From: an uncultured Verrucomicrobiota bacterium
Lineage (GTDB): Bacteria; Verrucomicrobiota; Verrucomicrobiia; Verrucomicrobiales; Verrucomicrobiaceae
Direction of reading: 5' to 3'
Length of the DNA stretch: 62,949 bases
Assembly (NCBI GenBank): GCA_903848465.1
Contig: CAINGK010000009.1
Span: forward strand, 1-62,949
In this document: positions 27,343 through 36,833 of the stretch, piece by piece
Layout of the letters: each line of letters opens with the position of its first letter
Numbering within the stretch: position 1 is the stretch's first letter
Notes under the pieces: generated by a model
Database searches by the model: none
What the model was told of the DNA's origin: nothing
Seen by the model: the letters and a program-made list of their open reading frames with translations, nothing else
Made by a program: the position numbers and the translations under genes

Positions 27343-28277
27343 AGAGATGGAAACCGCTGCAGCGGATCAAGCGCCTGCTTCACTGCGGCCTCGATGGCAA
27401 AACGCGGCCGGCCGCCGATCCACAGCGGCGCATCACCGCGCAGCGTCATGCCACGGGCTGGAAGGTTGTGAGCAAAGGCCATGCTGCCGCCGCAGCTCAC
27501 ATGCGCAGCTTTGAAAGCGCTGATTTGATCCGGGGTGATGTCCGTCTTGTAGCTCCAGGGTGTTTCGCGGATCTCATCCCAGATCGTGTTGTCGATGGTC
27601 TGACCGCCGATCTCCCGCGCGAGCACTTCCAATGCTGCTCCCGGACCGTTGAGCTTCACGAGCATTATTTCGCCACCGGGCAGCACATCCAGCGCAGCAG
27701 CTTCGAAGCGTGAATTGGCGATGCGTGCCATTGTTTCGGCCGAATATGGCAAGGACAGTGTGATCATCGCTGCGGGTTTGGGGAAGACCTTGAACGTCAC
27801 TTCGCCGATCACGCCAAATCGCCCGAGGCTGCCGACCAGAAATTTTGGCACATCAAATCCGGCGGCGTTTTTGACCACCTTGCCGCCGAGTCGCAGCAGG
27901 CGACCCATGCCATCGACAAACCGCACGCCAAGAATGAAATCGCGCACGCCGCCGAAGCGAAAACGCCCTGGTCCGCTCAAGCCTGAAGTGACCACGCCGC
28001 CGATCGTGCTGCCAGCCTCGACGAGCAGCGGATCAAACGGCAGATACTGCCCCTGCTCCGCCAGCGCTGAGATGATCTCGCGCACGGGTGTGCCTGCGAG
28101 TGCGGTGAAGGTGAACTCACTCGGATCGTACTCGGTAATGCCGCGCAGTTGCCGCGTCGAAATTTTCACCGCGTCCACCGCCGAGAGCCTTGGCTTTGTC
28201 TCCGCGCCGACAGCGATGACGCGCGGTGCAGAAAGCACGGCGTCGCGAAGTTCGGTGAGTGACGCGGGAGAAATCAT
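27333..28277 (-). CDS. glcE: Glycolate oxidase FAD-binding subunit
   Basis: 314-aa accessory FAD-binding_4 (PCMH-type) subunit of the glycolate oxidase complex. The FAD-binding core is readable: [42 protein letters not shown] and the region [25 protein letters not shown]. It lacks the GlcD C-terminal FAD-oxidase domain, as usual for GlcE. The start overlaps the end of glcD by 4 bases (ATGA type), indicating translational coupling. The stop lies inside the right-hand 15-bp repeat. The length is close to the usual 350 aa. Confidence 0.93.
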   Translation of the reverse strand: MISPASLTELRDAVLSAPRVIAVGAETKPRLSAVDAVKISTRQLRGITEYDPSEFTFTALAGTPVREIISALAEQGQYLPFDPLLVEAGSTIGGVVTSGLSGPGRFRFGGVRDFILGVRFVDGMGRLLRLGGKVVKNAAGFDVPKFLVGSLGRFGVIGEVTFKVFPKPAAMITLSLPYSAETMARIANSRFEAAALDVLPGGEIMLVKLNGPGAALEVLAREIGGQTIDNTIWDEIRETPWSYKTDITPDQISAFKAAHVSCGGSMAFAHNLPARGMTLRGDAPLWIGGRPRFAIEAAVKQALDPLQRFPSLDD

Positions 28278-29716
28278 TCGCGTGAAATGACGCCGGCCTT
28301 CTCCAGCGGGTGCAGACCGACGTGCGACAATGCGGGCGCTTCTTTGCCGGGAAACATCTTGCCGGGATTGGAGATGCCCCGCGGATCAAAGGCGGCGCGC
28401 AGGCGCTGCATGCAGTCGATCTCGTCGGGTGTGAACATGTCTCCAAGGAAATCGCGCTTCTCGACGCCGATGCCGTGCTCGCCGGTGATGGAGCCGCCCA
28501 TTTCGACGCACATTTTCAAGATGCGGCCCGCGAGGGCTTCGGCACGATGCAACGCCCCAGCTTCACGACCATCAAAGAGAATGAGCGGATGCAGATTGCC
28601 ATCGCCTGCATGGAAGACATTGGCCACGCGGATGTTTGTTTCACGGGACATGTCGGCGATGCGGCGCAGGGCTTCGCCGAGTTTGCGGCGCGGCACCACG
28701 CCATCCTGCACAATGAAATCAGGCGAGAGCCGGCCCACGGCGCTGAAGGCGCTCTTGCGGCCTTTCCAGATGGCCATGCGTTCATCCGCATCACGTGCCG
28801 GGCGCATTTCAACAGGCGCACTTGCTGCGAGAATGGCATCGAGCCGTTCACGTTCGATGGCGACGACTTCACGCGGACCTTCCAACTCAACGATGAGCAC
28901 CGCCTCGCATCCCGGCGGATATTCCGCATGCACAGCGGCGACTGCAGCCTCCAGCGCCAGCGCATCCATGATCTCGATGGCACCCGGCAGCAAACCGCTG
29001 GCGATCACGGCGGAAACGGCATCGCCCGCCTGTTCGAGGGTACGATAACCGGCGAGTACCGTGTGAAAACACTCGGCCTTTGGGAGCAATTGCAGCGTGA
29101 TTTCCAAGGCAATGCCGAAGAGGCCTTCATTGCCCACAAACAGCCCACCCCAGTCCGGCCCAAGCCGTTCGCGACTGCCGCCGCCCCATTCGACGACTTC
29201 ACCGGTGCCAAGCACCGCCTTGATACCGAGCACATGATTCGACGTCATGCCGTATTTCAAACAGTGCGCGCCACCGGAATTGAAGGCCACATTACCACCG
29301 ATGGTGCAGATGGTTTGCGAAGAAGGGTCTGGTGCGTAATGCAGTCCAAACGGTGCCGCAGCGGTGGTGACCTGCGTGTTGATCACGCCCGGCTGCACCA
29401 CGGCGATGCGCTGCGCCGGATCGAGTTTCAGGATGCGATTCAGCCGGTTCAAGGCGATCACGATGCCATCCGCGATGGGCAGCGATCCACCGGACAAACT
29501 GGTGCCGCTGCCACGGGCGACAAAGGGCAACGCCAACTCATGGCACAGCCGCACGATGGCGATGACCTCTTCCGCCGTCTCCGGCATCACGACCGCTAGG
29601 GGCCGCGTGCGAAAGGCGGTGAGGGCATCGCTCTCATACGCCGCCAGCTCTACGGGCCGCACGAGCAGACGCTCGGGTGGCAGCAGCTCGGCGAGACGTT
29701 CGAGCGCGGCGGACAT
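28274..29716 (-). CDS. glcD: Glycolate oxidase subunit GlcD (FAD, catalytic)
   Basis: 480-aa flavoprotein that oxidises glycolate or D-lactate. The FAD-binding_4 domain shows [44 protein letters not shown] and [22 protein letters not shown]. The C-terminal FAD-oxidase_C domain contains [18 protein letters not shown] and ends with the signature [15 protein letters not shown]. Both are intact and the length is normal. It starts 9 bases after the aminotransferase stop and overlaps glcE by 4 bases. The product glyoxylate is the natural substrate of the upstream aminotransferase. Confidence 0.96.
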   Translation of the reverse strand: MSAALERLAELLPPERLLVRPVELAAYESDALTAFRTRPLAVVMPETAEEVIAIVRLCHELALPFVARGSGTSLSGGSLPIADGIVIALNRLNRILKLDPAQRIAVVQPGVINTQVTTAAAPFGLHYAPDPSSQTICTIGGNVAFNSGGAHCLKYGMTSNHVLGIKAVLGTGEVVEWGGGSRERLGPDWGGLFVGNEGLFGIALEITLQLLPKAECFHTVLAGYRTLEQAGDAVSAVIASGLLPGAIEIMDALALEAAVAAVHAEYPPGCEAVLIVELEGPREVVAIERERLDAILAASAPVEMRPARDADERMAIWKGRKSAFSAVGRLSPDFIVQDGVVPRRKLGEALRRIADMSRETNIRVANVFHAGDGNLHPLILFDGREAGALHRAEALAGRILKMCVEMGGSITGEHGIGVEKRDFLGDMFTPDEIDCMQRLRAAFDPRGISNPGKMFPGKEAPALSHVGLHPLEKAGVISRE

Positions 29717-29725
29717 GCGCGAAGA

Positions 29726-30835
29726 TTATTTCAGCACTTCACGCAGCGCGGTGAGCACGAGATCGACGTTTCTCACCGTGGAGCCATGCCCCATGAGGCC
29801 GATGCGCCAGGCTTTGCCGGCCATCACGCCGAGTCCTGAACCGATCTCGATGCCGTACTCTTCGAGCAATCGTTTGCGCGTTCCCGCATCGTCAGCTCCA
29901 GCGGGAATGCTGATGCAGTTGAGCGAATGCAACGAGCGTTTCGGGATGTAGCTGATGCCCATGGCCTCCAGACCGGCCCGCAGGCGCAGATGCATTTTTT
30001 CATGCCGGGCGATGCGGGCTTCGAGTCCCTCCTCCAGCACGATGTTCAGCGCTTCATGCAGCGCGTAGGTCATGTTGATCGGCGCGGTGTGGTGGTACAC
30101 GCGGCCGCCACCGCCGCCGGTGTAGTACTTGCGCAGCATCGAAACGTCAAGATACCAGGACTGAACCTTCGTCTTGCGTGCATCCATGATGGCGAGCGCA
30201 CGATCGCCAAAGCTGACGGGTGCGAGGCCGGGCGGGCAGCTCAGGCACTTCTGCGTGCCGCTGTAGATGGCATCAATGCCCCATTCATCGACTTTCAATT
30301 CATGGCCACCGAGGCTGGTGACGGCATCGACCACGAGCAGCGCGCCTTCGCTGTGCACGAGATCGGCAAAACCTTCGAGCGGCTGATGTGCGCCGGTGCT
30401 GGTCTCCGCATGCACAATGCCCACGAGCTTCGTTTTCGGATGCTGGTCGAGTGCAGCGGCGATCTGATCGAGTGCGATGACTTCGCCCCACGCAGCCTCG
30501 ACGGCATGCACCGTAGCGCCGCAGCGCTCCATGACGTCCTTCATGCGACCGCCGAAGACACCATTCACGCAGACGATCACTTCATCACCGGGTTCGATGA
30601 GATTCGTGGCGATGCATTCCATCCCGGCCATGCCGGTGCCGCTCACGGGAAAGGTGAGCGCATTCTTCGTGCGAAACACCTGCCGCAGCATCTCGCAGAC
30701 TTCGTCCATGATCGTGAGGTACTGGGGATCGAGATGGCCGAGCGTCGGCGCACCGATGGCGCGCAGCACGCGTGAAGGGACAGGACTGGGGCCGGGGCCG
30801 AGAAGGATGCGTTCAGCAGGGAATTGGGTGTTCAT
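29726..30835 (-). CDS. Alanine/serine-glyoxylate aminotransferase (class V, PLP)
   Basis: 369-aa PLP enzyme of the AGXT/serine-pyruvate aminotransferase type, which would convert glyoxylate to glycine. Landmarks: [14 protein letters not shown] at the N-terminus, [12 protein letters not shown] for phosphate binding, D170 ([10 protein letters not shown]) contacting the pyridine nitrogen, K196 ([13 protein letters not shown]) as the Schiff-base lysine, and the C-terminal [10 protein letters not shown]. Substrate preference among alanine, serine and aspartate is not decided by sequence. As first gene of the glycolate operon it gives a complete route from imported glycolate to glycine. The phosphonate-type class V enzymes are a less likely alternative. 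Confidence 0.93.
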   Translation of the reverse strand: MNTQFPAERILLGPGPSPVPSRVLRAIGAPTLGHLDPQYLTIMDEVCEMLRQVFRTKNALTFPVSGTGMAGMECIATNLIEPGDEVIVCVNGVFGGRMKDVMERCGATVHAVEAAWGEVIALDQIAAALDQHPKTKLVGIVHAETSTGAHQPLEGFADLVHSEGALLVVDAVTSLGGHELKVDEWGIDAIYSGTQKCLSCPPGLAPVSFGDRALAIMDARKTKVQSWYLDVSMLRKYYTGGGGGRVYHHTAPINMTYALHEALNIVLEEGLEARIARHEKMHLRLRAGLEAMGISYIPKRSLHSLNCISIPAGADDAGTRKRLLEEYGIEIGSGLGVMAGKAWRIGLMGHGSTVRNVDLVLTALREVLK

Positions 30836-30907
30836 GGGTGGGGAGTTTGTGAGTATGAAAGAAAGCCGGTTGTTTTGTCCACTGTGATCTTGTGGCGGGA
30901 ATTGGAA

Positions 30908-32179
30908 TTACGGTTCGGTGGTGCTCAACGAGGCGCAGACCAGTTCCAGTCCATTGTGAATGAAAATGTGGCCGTTGGCATACGCGGGGGGCGGCCAGAT
31001 GAGCTTGTGACCGCCGAAGAGCTGCACGGGATCGACCACATGCACGCGGCTCAGTTCTTGATAGCCTTCGCGGGTGAGGCGAGCGCGGATGAGATTGCCC
31101 TGATCGGTGAAGATGAGTACGGAGTCGCCATTGGGCGTGAGATGAATCGTGGCCCCCTGCCCTTTGCCGGTCACTTGATCGGTGTCCCAGAGTGTTTTGC
31201 CATCGCTTGCATCCAGGCACACCAGATGGCCGTTCGTTTTTCCGGAGAAGACGCAGCCGCCCTGCAGCAGGGAAATCGAGCACGCACTCAGTACCACTTT
31301 GGTGGGAGACCGGCTCTCCGGCCACCGCACCGTGGCGGTGGGCTTGGTGGCATCGAGCTGAAACAGCAGGCCGCTAATTAAGAGCTTGTCGCCGCGCTGC
31401 ATGGGCGTGGCGGAGCCGTATTGGTTCGTGGTATCGATATCTTCACGCCACCAGGTCTTGCCGTTGGTGGGATCGAGCGATGTCACGGATTTCGGCGTCC
31501 ATACGATCAACTGGCGCTGGCCGCCCGCGCTGATCACCAGCGGTGAGCTGTAGGTCCACGGATCATCGAGCGCGCGCCAGACTTCCTTGCCACTGTCCAT
31601 GTCGAATGCCACGACGCAGGCACCGCTTTCCGCACCGATGGTCAGGATGAGCAGGCTACCTTCAATGAGCGGCGAGGGCGTGGTGCCGCTGAACTCCTTC
31701 GTGCCAAAGTCCTGCATCAAGTTCCGGTGCCACAGCACGCTGCCCTTGGCCGCATCCAGGCAAAACAGATCTCCCATCTGACCGAGCGTGTACAATTTGC
31801 CGCCCTTCACGATGGGCGTCGCATTGGGGCCGCTGTTCTGTTTCGGATCAAAGCCCCAGTCGGGATAGGTCACATCATAGGCATGCTGCCACAGCTCTTT
31901 GCCGGTCTTTTCATCCAGGCAGCGCACGCACTCACGCGCCTTCGGCTTCTGCAATTCGGAGCCGATGAGATATACCCACCCCTCTGCAATCACCGGACTC
32001 GAGAGGCCGTTTCCCACGCTGGTCTTCCACGTGGTTTTGAGTCCCTCCTTGGGAAACGACTGCATGATACCGGTCTCGTTCCAGACGGCATCACGGTTCA
32101 CCCCACGAAACTGCGGCCAGTCGTCTGCATGGGCGGCTAGCGCGACACCAGCCAGCAGCATCAGCGCTCGCTGCTTCAT
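30908..32179 (-). CDS. Secreted PQQ-like beta-propeller protein
   Basis: 423-aa protein with a signal peptide (LMLLAGVALAAHA) followed by WPQFRGVNRDAVWNETG, the typical opening of secreted quinoprotein-like propellers in Planctomycetes and Verrucomicrobia. Repeated blades show tryptophan-docking variants such as LDEKTGKELWQHAY, LDAAKGSVLWHRNL, FDMDSGKEVWRAL and LDASDGKTLWDTD. The catalytic calcium and quinone ligands of true alcohol dehydrogenases are not recognisable, so it is more likely a structural or binding propeller. It overlaps the preceding hydrolase gene by 4 bases. The 3' end is 72 bases from the aminotransferase gene, so read-through into the glycolate operon is possible. Confidence 0.88.
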   Translation of the reverse strand: MKQRALMLLAGVALAAHADDWPQFRGVNRDAVWNETGIMQSFPKEGLKTTWKTSVGNGLSSPVIAEGWVYLIGSELQKPKARECVRCLDEKTGKELWQHAYDVTYPDWGFDPKQNSGPNATPIVKGGKLYTLGQMGDLFCLDAAKGSVLWHRNLMQDFGTKEFSGTTPSPLIEGSLLILTIGAESGACVVAFDMDSGKEVWRALDDPWTYSSPLVISAGGQRQLIVWTPKSVTSLDPTNGKTWWREDIDTTNQYGSATPMQRGDKLLISGLLFQLDATKPTATVRWPESRSPTKVVLSACSISLLQGGCVFSGKTNGHLVCLDASDGKTLWDTDQVTGKGQGATIHLTPNGDSVLIFTDQGNLIRARLTREGYQELSRVHVVDPVQLFGGHKLIWPPPAYANGHIFIHNGLELVCASLSTTEP

Positions 32180-33147
32180 GGCGTTTTGAGGTGCGCGTCC
32201 AGATGCAGGTGAAACCAGTCCGACGCGAGCTTGGTGGCCTCGTCGAACTTCTCCTTGTACACGCCGTAGTGACCGATGTCTTTGAGTTCGTGGTACTCGC
32301 TCTTCACGAAGTTTTTCTGTAGGGTCTGAAAGGCACGCAGGCCGTTTTCCGCGTTGCTCATGAGGTCCTCTTTCTCCGCCACAATGATCATGGTCGGCAC
32401 CGTGATCTTGGAAGCAGCTTCAACAGGATTGTAGCCGAGGCCCTTGGCCGGATTGGCGCGCATCTGCGGATACGCGGCCATCTTGCCGCCGAGCTTGCCG
32501 GTTTCGATGGGCACGGGTTCCGTCTCGCCGCGCGCCTGCTTCACGGCCAGGTCGTTGGCATACTTCAATGCCGCCGGCGGACGCCCCCCACCCATGCCGG
32601 GCACTTGTGAGACGACGCACTTCACGCGCGGATCATTGCCCGCGGCCCAGACCACCAGGCCACCGCCGTAGCTCGTGCCAAACAGGCCGATACGCTCCGC
32701 GTCCACACAGGGCTCGCCCATGAGGAAGCTGAGCGCGCAGCGGATGTCGAGCGTTTGATCCGCCATGTCCATCTGCCAGCGCACCGGCTTCGCTTTCACC
32801 GTGACGGTGCCATCCGCATCTGCTTTCGGCATGGGTTCAGGCAGCGTGAGCTTGCAGTCGCTCTCTCCCCAGCCGCGATAATCAAACGCGAGCACGACGA
32901 AGCCTTCCTTGACGAAACGATTCGCATAGAGCGCCCCGTTGCCCTTCTTCACGCCTGCGGTTCCGGCACAGAACAGCACCGTGGCACGCTTCTCTCCCTC
33001 TTTAAGATCATGCGGCAGGTACAAATCTCCCGCCATGCGTGTGCCGTCGCTCCAGATGGTGACGTGGCGGATGTTGGCCTCCGGTTGCTGCGCGGAGAGC
33101 AGCGTGGCACAGGCGGAAATCAGTACGGTGAGGTAAGTGGCTCTCAT
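32176..33147 (-). CDS. Secreted alpha/beta hydrolase
   Basis: 323-aa protein with an N-terminal signal peptide (LTVLISACATLLSA) and an alpha/beta hydrolase fold of the dienelactone-hydrolase/X-Pro-dipeptidyl-peptidase-like group. The nucleophile elbow is GLFGTSYGGGL, with Ser in GxSxG. An oxyanion strand precedes it (VVLAFDYRGWGESD). Candidate acid and base are the Asp near VAEKEDLMSNAENG and the His in LKDIGHYGVY. The substrate is unknown. It overlaps the PQQ-propeller gene by 4 bases and follows the PSCyt gene by 62 bases, which suggests a shared extracellular role. Confidence 0.87.
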   Translation of the reverse strand: MRATYLTVLISACATLLSAQQPEANIRHVTIWSDGTRMAGDLYLPHDLKEGEKRATVLFCAGTAGVKKGNGALYANRFVKEGFVVLAFDYRGWGESDCKLTLPEPMPKADADGTVTVKAKPVRWQMDMADQTLDIRCALSFLMGEPCVDAERIGLFGTSYGGGLVVWAAGNDPRVKCVVSQVPGMGGGRPPAALKYANDLAVKQARGETEPVPIETGKLGGKMAAYPQMRANPAKGLGYNPVEAASKITVPTMIIVAEKEDLMSNAENGLRAFQTLQKNFVKSEYHELKDIGHYGVYKEKFDEATKLASDWFHLHLDAHLKTP

Positions 33148-33209
33148 GCGATGGTTGGTTGCAATGGCTGATGCATTGAACGTCCCTATCGCGGAGAGCT
33201 ATCAGTCAC

Positions 33210-36146
33210 TCAGTCCACAAAGCTGAATTCATTCAGGTTCAAAATCACACGGCAGGTGTTTTCCAGGCCTTCGCGCTGCGCGTATTCAAGCAGCGGCTTG
33301 ATTTCATCGGTGGTCAGATTGCGAGACAGCGCCAGTGCAAAGGCATGACGTGTCTGGGCTTCGAGTCCTTGGGCTTCCTTTGTCACACGCTCGGCAAAAT
33401 GCTTCGCCATGGCGACGACGAGGCCGTTGTTCATCATGGCAAGGGCTTGCAGCGGGCTCAGCGATTCATTGCGCTTTTCCACGCGCATGGAGGGATCGGC
33501 ACAATCGAGCGTGGTCATGAAGGGCTGCTGCTGCGAACGCACGATGAAGCGGTAGATGCTGCGCCGCCAGGATTTCGGATCTTCGGGATCGTGGAGCTGA
33601 TACTCGTAATGCGGACTGTGCTGCGGCTTCTCGATGACGAAGTCCTGAAAGCTCGGTCCGCCCATGGTCAGGTCCAACTTGCCGCTCACTGCGAGAATGG
33701 AATCACGGATCGACTCCGCATCGAGCTTGCGGCGGTTTTGGTGGGAGAGGAAGACGTTGTTGGCATCTGAAGGCTCCGCTTTGTCTGACGACTGCCGATA
33801 TGTGTCACTCAGCACGATGAGTTTGTGTAGGCGCTTCAAGCTGCCGCCGAGGTCATCACGGAACGTGAAGGCCAGCCAGTCGAGCAGTTCAGGATGGCTC
33901 GGCCTGCCGCCCATGCGGCCAAAGTCATTCGCAGTATCGACCAGACCACGGCCAAAATGATACTGCCATATGCGGTTCACAATGCTGCGCCAGGTGAGCA
34001 CGTTGTTCTTGTCGGTGATCCATCTGGCCAAGGCCGCACGGCGGGCGGATTCACCCTCGCCTGCGAGCTGGTATACATCATGGAAAGCTTCGCTCAGCGC
34101 GGCAATGCCCTGCGGCCCAACTTCCTTCGCAGGCTGTTTGATGTCACCGCGCTTGAGCACCTGAATGACACGTGGCTTCCCTCCTTCGTTGCCAGTTCCT
34201 CGGAAGGTCCCCGTGCCCGTGTGAATCGCGCCCGCATACACCTTGCCCGGCTTTGGCAGCTTGGCGATCTCGGCATCAATGACGTCGCGCTGCTTGCGGG
34301 CGTCGTTGAGTTGCTGACGCGTGGCGGCATCAGCTTGGGCCAGCATGAGCGCATCGCGTTCGCTGATGAGCTTCTGTTTGTCCTCCTGGGTGCGTGCCTC
34401 GGGAGCGATGCCGTCCGTGAGATTTTCTTTCTGCCAGCGTGGTGCGGCTTCGATGCTGTCGAGTGCTGTCACCGGCCTGCCTGCAGCGAGATTCGGGCCG
34501 GTTTTTTCCGCAAAGACTTCCATCTCGGACAAAGCAAAGATGTAGTCGTTCTTGCGTTCCGCGAGCTTCACCGCCGTGACGCGGACGTATCTGCCCATGG
34601 CACCGTCATCATCCGCTGTGCCCGTTTCAAAGGGGGTGAGGCCGGGATTCTTGAAATCATTCATGAACGTCGCGTCGTGCTTGCGCCAGATGAGCGTCAC
34701 GCCGGTTTTAAATGTGGGATCATCGCTCGCCTCCACCTTGAAGCGCACTGGGAAACCGAAGCCGCCACCGATGCCGCCAAAGTCATCGTAGCAGGGCTTC
34801 AACACGATGCGCTGGATCTCCACGCTCTTGCCGAGATCCACCTGCACCCACTTCACGGTGTTTTGATCCATGGCGATGGCGCTATGATAGCCAAAGTCGG
34901 GTTTCACATTCGGGTTCGTACTGGAGGCTTTTTCGGCTGCGCCGTCGATGCGTTTGCTGAGAGCGGCGTAGGCTGCGCCCGCTTTCTGTTTCAGCGGCTC
35001 CTCCAGCGCTTTGATGCTGGCGGCGATTGTCTGACGCTGCCGTTCCAAGCTCACAAAACGCTGCATCGAAGCATCATCAGGGTAGTAATTCACATCCGTG
35101 CGGTCCACGGCAGCAAACACGGCCTGCAACGAGTAATAGTCCTCCTGCGAGATGGGATCGAACTTGTGGTAGTGGCATTGCGCGCAGCCGACGGTGAGTG
35201 AGCAAAACGCACCCATGGTATTTTGCACCATGTCATCACGGTCGAGATGCCGTGCGATTTTGCCATCCAGCTTGGATTCCGGCACTTCCGCGTGCCCGAT
35301 CAAATCCCACGGCCCGGCGGAGATGAACCCCAGCGCCGTGATGCCATCCGTAGTGCCGGGGTAGAGCACATCCCCAGCGATCTGCTCCTCAATGAAGCGC
35401 GCATAGGATTTGTCGCTGTTCAGCGCACGGATGACGTAGTCACGATATGGCCAGGCGTTCATGCGCTGCTTGTCTTTGTCATAGCCATGCGTTTCACCGT
35501 AGTGTACAAGATCCAGCCAGTGCCGCGCCCAGCGCTCGCCATAGCGCGGTGAAGCCAGAAGATCATCCACCAGTTTTTCATACGACAGCGCCGCATAGCG
35601 CTCCACCTCCGCAGGAGAAGGTGGCAGGCCGGTAAGATCAAAATACAATCGGCGAATCAACGTGCGCGTGTCGGCCTGCGGCGCGGGCTTGAGGCCATGT
35701 TCGGTGAGCTTCGCGCGGATGAATTCATCAATGTCTCCCTCCTTTTTCGCCAGCGGCTTAAAGCTCCACCAGTCGAGCCGGTCCTCCACCTTGGCCACGT
35801 CCGCGCCCTCCGGCCAGACGGCCCCTGCATCAATCCAGCGTTTGATCACATCGACCTCCGCGCTGCTGAGCTTGGATTTCGGCGGCATCGCGATTTTTTC
35901 ATCTGCACCGCTCACGAAACGAAACAACGGGCTCTCGCCGCTCTTGCCCTGAACGATGTTCGGCGCGTGATCCTCGCCACCGGTCAGGGCGGTGGCCTTG
36001 ATGTCGAGCCGGTAGTCGTTCTTCTGCTTTTTCGAACCGTGGCACTCATAGCAGTGCTGTTTGAAAATCGGCTGCACCTCACGCACAAAATCGACCGCAA
36101 AGGCAGGCACGGCGGCGAAGAGGATGAGGAGAACGGGAAGGCGCAT
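33210..36146 (-). CDS. PSCyt1-DUF1549-discoidin-DUF1553 protein (PSD1 family)
   Basis: 978-aa secreted cytochrome-like protein typical of Planctomycetes and Verrucomicrobia. After the signal peptide come PSCyt1 with heme motif C32-YE-CH (HCYECHG) and a PPKSKLSSAEVD hinge, and DUF1549 with a second CxxCH (GCAQCHYHKFDP). Next is an F5/8-type discoidin-like domain around WVQVDLGKSVEIQRIVLKP and FGFPVRFKVEASDDP, then DUF1553 (NRIWQYHFGRGLVDTANDFG, GGRPSHPELLDWLA, LSDTYRQSS). The function of the family is unproved; redox-coupled polysaccharide attack is a hypothesis. The gene lies 54 bases after a two-component pair whose sensor has the same discoidin type. No DUF1501 gene is adjacent, unlike the usual arrangement. 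Confidence 0.94.
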   Translation of the reverse strand: MRLPVLLILFAAVPAFAVDFVREVQPIFKQHCYECHGSKKQKNDYRLDIKATALTGGEDHAPNIVQGKSGESPLFRFVSGADEKIAMPPKSKLSSAEVDVIKRWIDAGAVWPEGADVAKVEDRLDWWSFKPLAKKEGDIDEFIRAKLTEHGLKPAPQADTRTLIRRLYFDLTGLPPSPAEVERYAALSYEKLVDDLLASPRYGERWARHWLDLVHYGETHGYDKDKQRMNAWPYRDYVIRALNSDKSYARFIEEQIAGDVLYPGTTDGITALGFISAGPWDLIGHAEVPESKLDGKIARHLDRDDMVQNTMGAFCSLTVGCAQCHYHKFDPISQEDYYSLQAVFAAVDRTDVNYYPDDASMQRFVSLERQRQTIAASIKALEEPLKQKAGAAYAALSKRIDGAAEKASSTNPNVKPDFGYHSAIAMDQNTVKWVQVDLGKSVEIQRIVLKPCYDDFGGIGGGFGFPVRFKVEASDDPTFKTGVTLIWRKHDATFMNDFKNPGLTPFETGTADDDGAMGRYVRVTAVKLAERKNDYIFALSEMEVFAEKTGPNLAAGRPVTALDSIEAAPRWQKENLTDGIAPEARTQEDKQKLISERDALMLAQADAATRQQLNDARKQRDVIDAEIAKLPKPGKVYAGAIHTGTGTFRGTGNEGGKPRVIQVLKRGDIKQPAKEVGPQGIAALSEAFHDVYQLAGEGESARRAALARWITDKNNVLTWRSIVNRIWQYHFGRGLVDTANDFGRMGGRPSHPELLDWLAFTFRDDLGGSLKRLHKLIVLSDTYRQSSDKAEPSDANNVFLSHQNRRKLDAESIRDSILAVSGKLDLTMGGPSFQDFVIEKPQHSPHYEYQLHDPEDPKSWRRSIYRFIVRSQQQPFMTTLDCADPSMRVEKRNESLSPLQALAMMNNGLVVAMAKHFAERVTKEAQGLEAQTRHAFALALSRNLTTDEIKPLLEYAQREGLENTCRVILNLNEFSFVD

Positions 36147-36200
36147 GGATCATTCATACGACACTCAGGCGGCCTTTTCATGCCACGCGAGCGCGGGACA

Positions 36201-36833
36201 TCATACCAGCCCTTCCTTGAGTGCTTTGGCCACGGCACCGGTGCGTGTGTTCACTTCCAGCTTTTCATAGATGCGGCGCAGATAGGTGTCCACGGTGTGG
36301 ACGCTGAGGGTGAGTTTGTCGGCGATTTCCTTTTTTATGAGGCCGGTGGTCATGAGCTGGAGGATTTCTTTTTCGCGCTCGCTGAGGCCGTAGTCGTTCT
36401 GCTTCGGGGCCAGCTTGGAAAACATCTCGAGCACGCGGCGGGCGATGCGCGGATTCATCGGCGATCCGCCGGCCAGCGCATCCCGCACCGCCTGAGTGAT
36501 GTCGGCGCCGCTGCTGGTCTTTAACAAGTAGCCGGCAGCCCCGGCGCAGATGGCCTGGAAGACTTTGTCATCGTCCTCGAAGACGGTGAGGATGACGACG
36601 AGCGCCTTGGGTGCGCGCTCCTTGATCAGACGAATGCCATCGAGTCCGCTCATGCCAGGCAACCCGACATCGAGGAGGATCAAATCGGGCACCTCCGGCT
36701 TGGCGAGCGCGACGAATAACTTTTCGCAGGAGTCGAAGTCGCGTGAGCATTGCAGGTCAGCTTCGGCATTCAAGACGCGCACCAGAGTGCGCCGGAAGGC
36801 AGCGTGGTCTTCAACGATCCAGAGTGTGTTCAT
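36201..36833 (-). CDS. NarL/FixJ-type response regulator
   Basis: 210-aa regulator. The receiver domain has the acidic pair E8-D9 (IVEDH), the phosphorylation site D55 (LILLDVGLPG), a Thr in ILTVF, and a conserved Lys in GYLLKTSS. The LuxR-type helix-turn-helix occupies about residues 147-205 (LSEREKEILQLMTTGLIKKEIA, SVHTVDTYLRRIYEKL). The start overlaps the sensor kinase gene by 4 bases, giving a coupled pair. The next gene downstream is the PSCyt/DUF1553 gene, a plausible target. Confidence 0.95.
   Translation of the reverse strand: MNTLWIVEDHAAFRRTLVRVLNAEADLQCSRDFDSCEKLFVALAKPEVPDLILLDVGLPGMSGLDGIRLIKERAPKALVVILTVFEDDDKVFQAICAGAAGYLLKTSSGADITQAVRDALAGGSPMNPRIARRVLEMFSKLAPKQNDYGLSEREKEILQLMTTGLIKKEIADKLTLSVHTVDTYLRRIYEKLEVNTRTGAVAKALKEGLV

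Noticed and set aside
28310..29599. 429-codon plus-strand frame
   Set aside because: Antisense to glcD, which is complete and operon-linked.
33894..35201. 435-codon plus-strand frame
   Set aside because: Antisense to the PSCyt1/DUF1553 gene; composition is that of a shadow frame.
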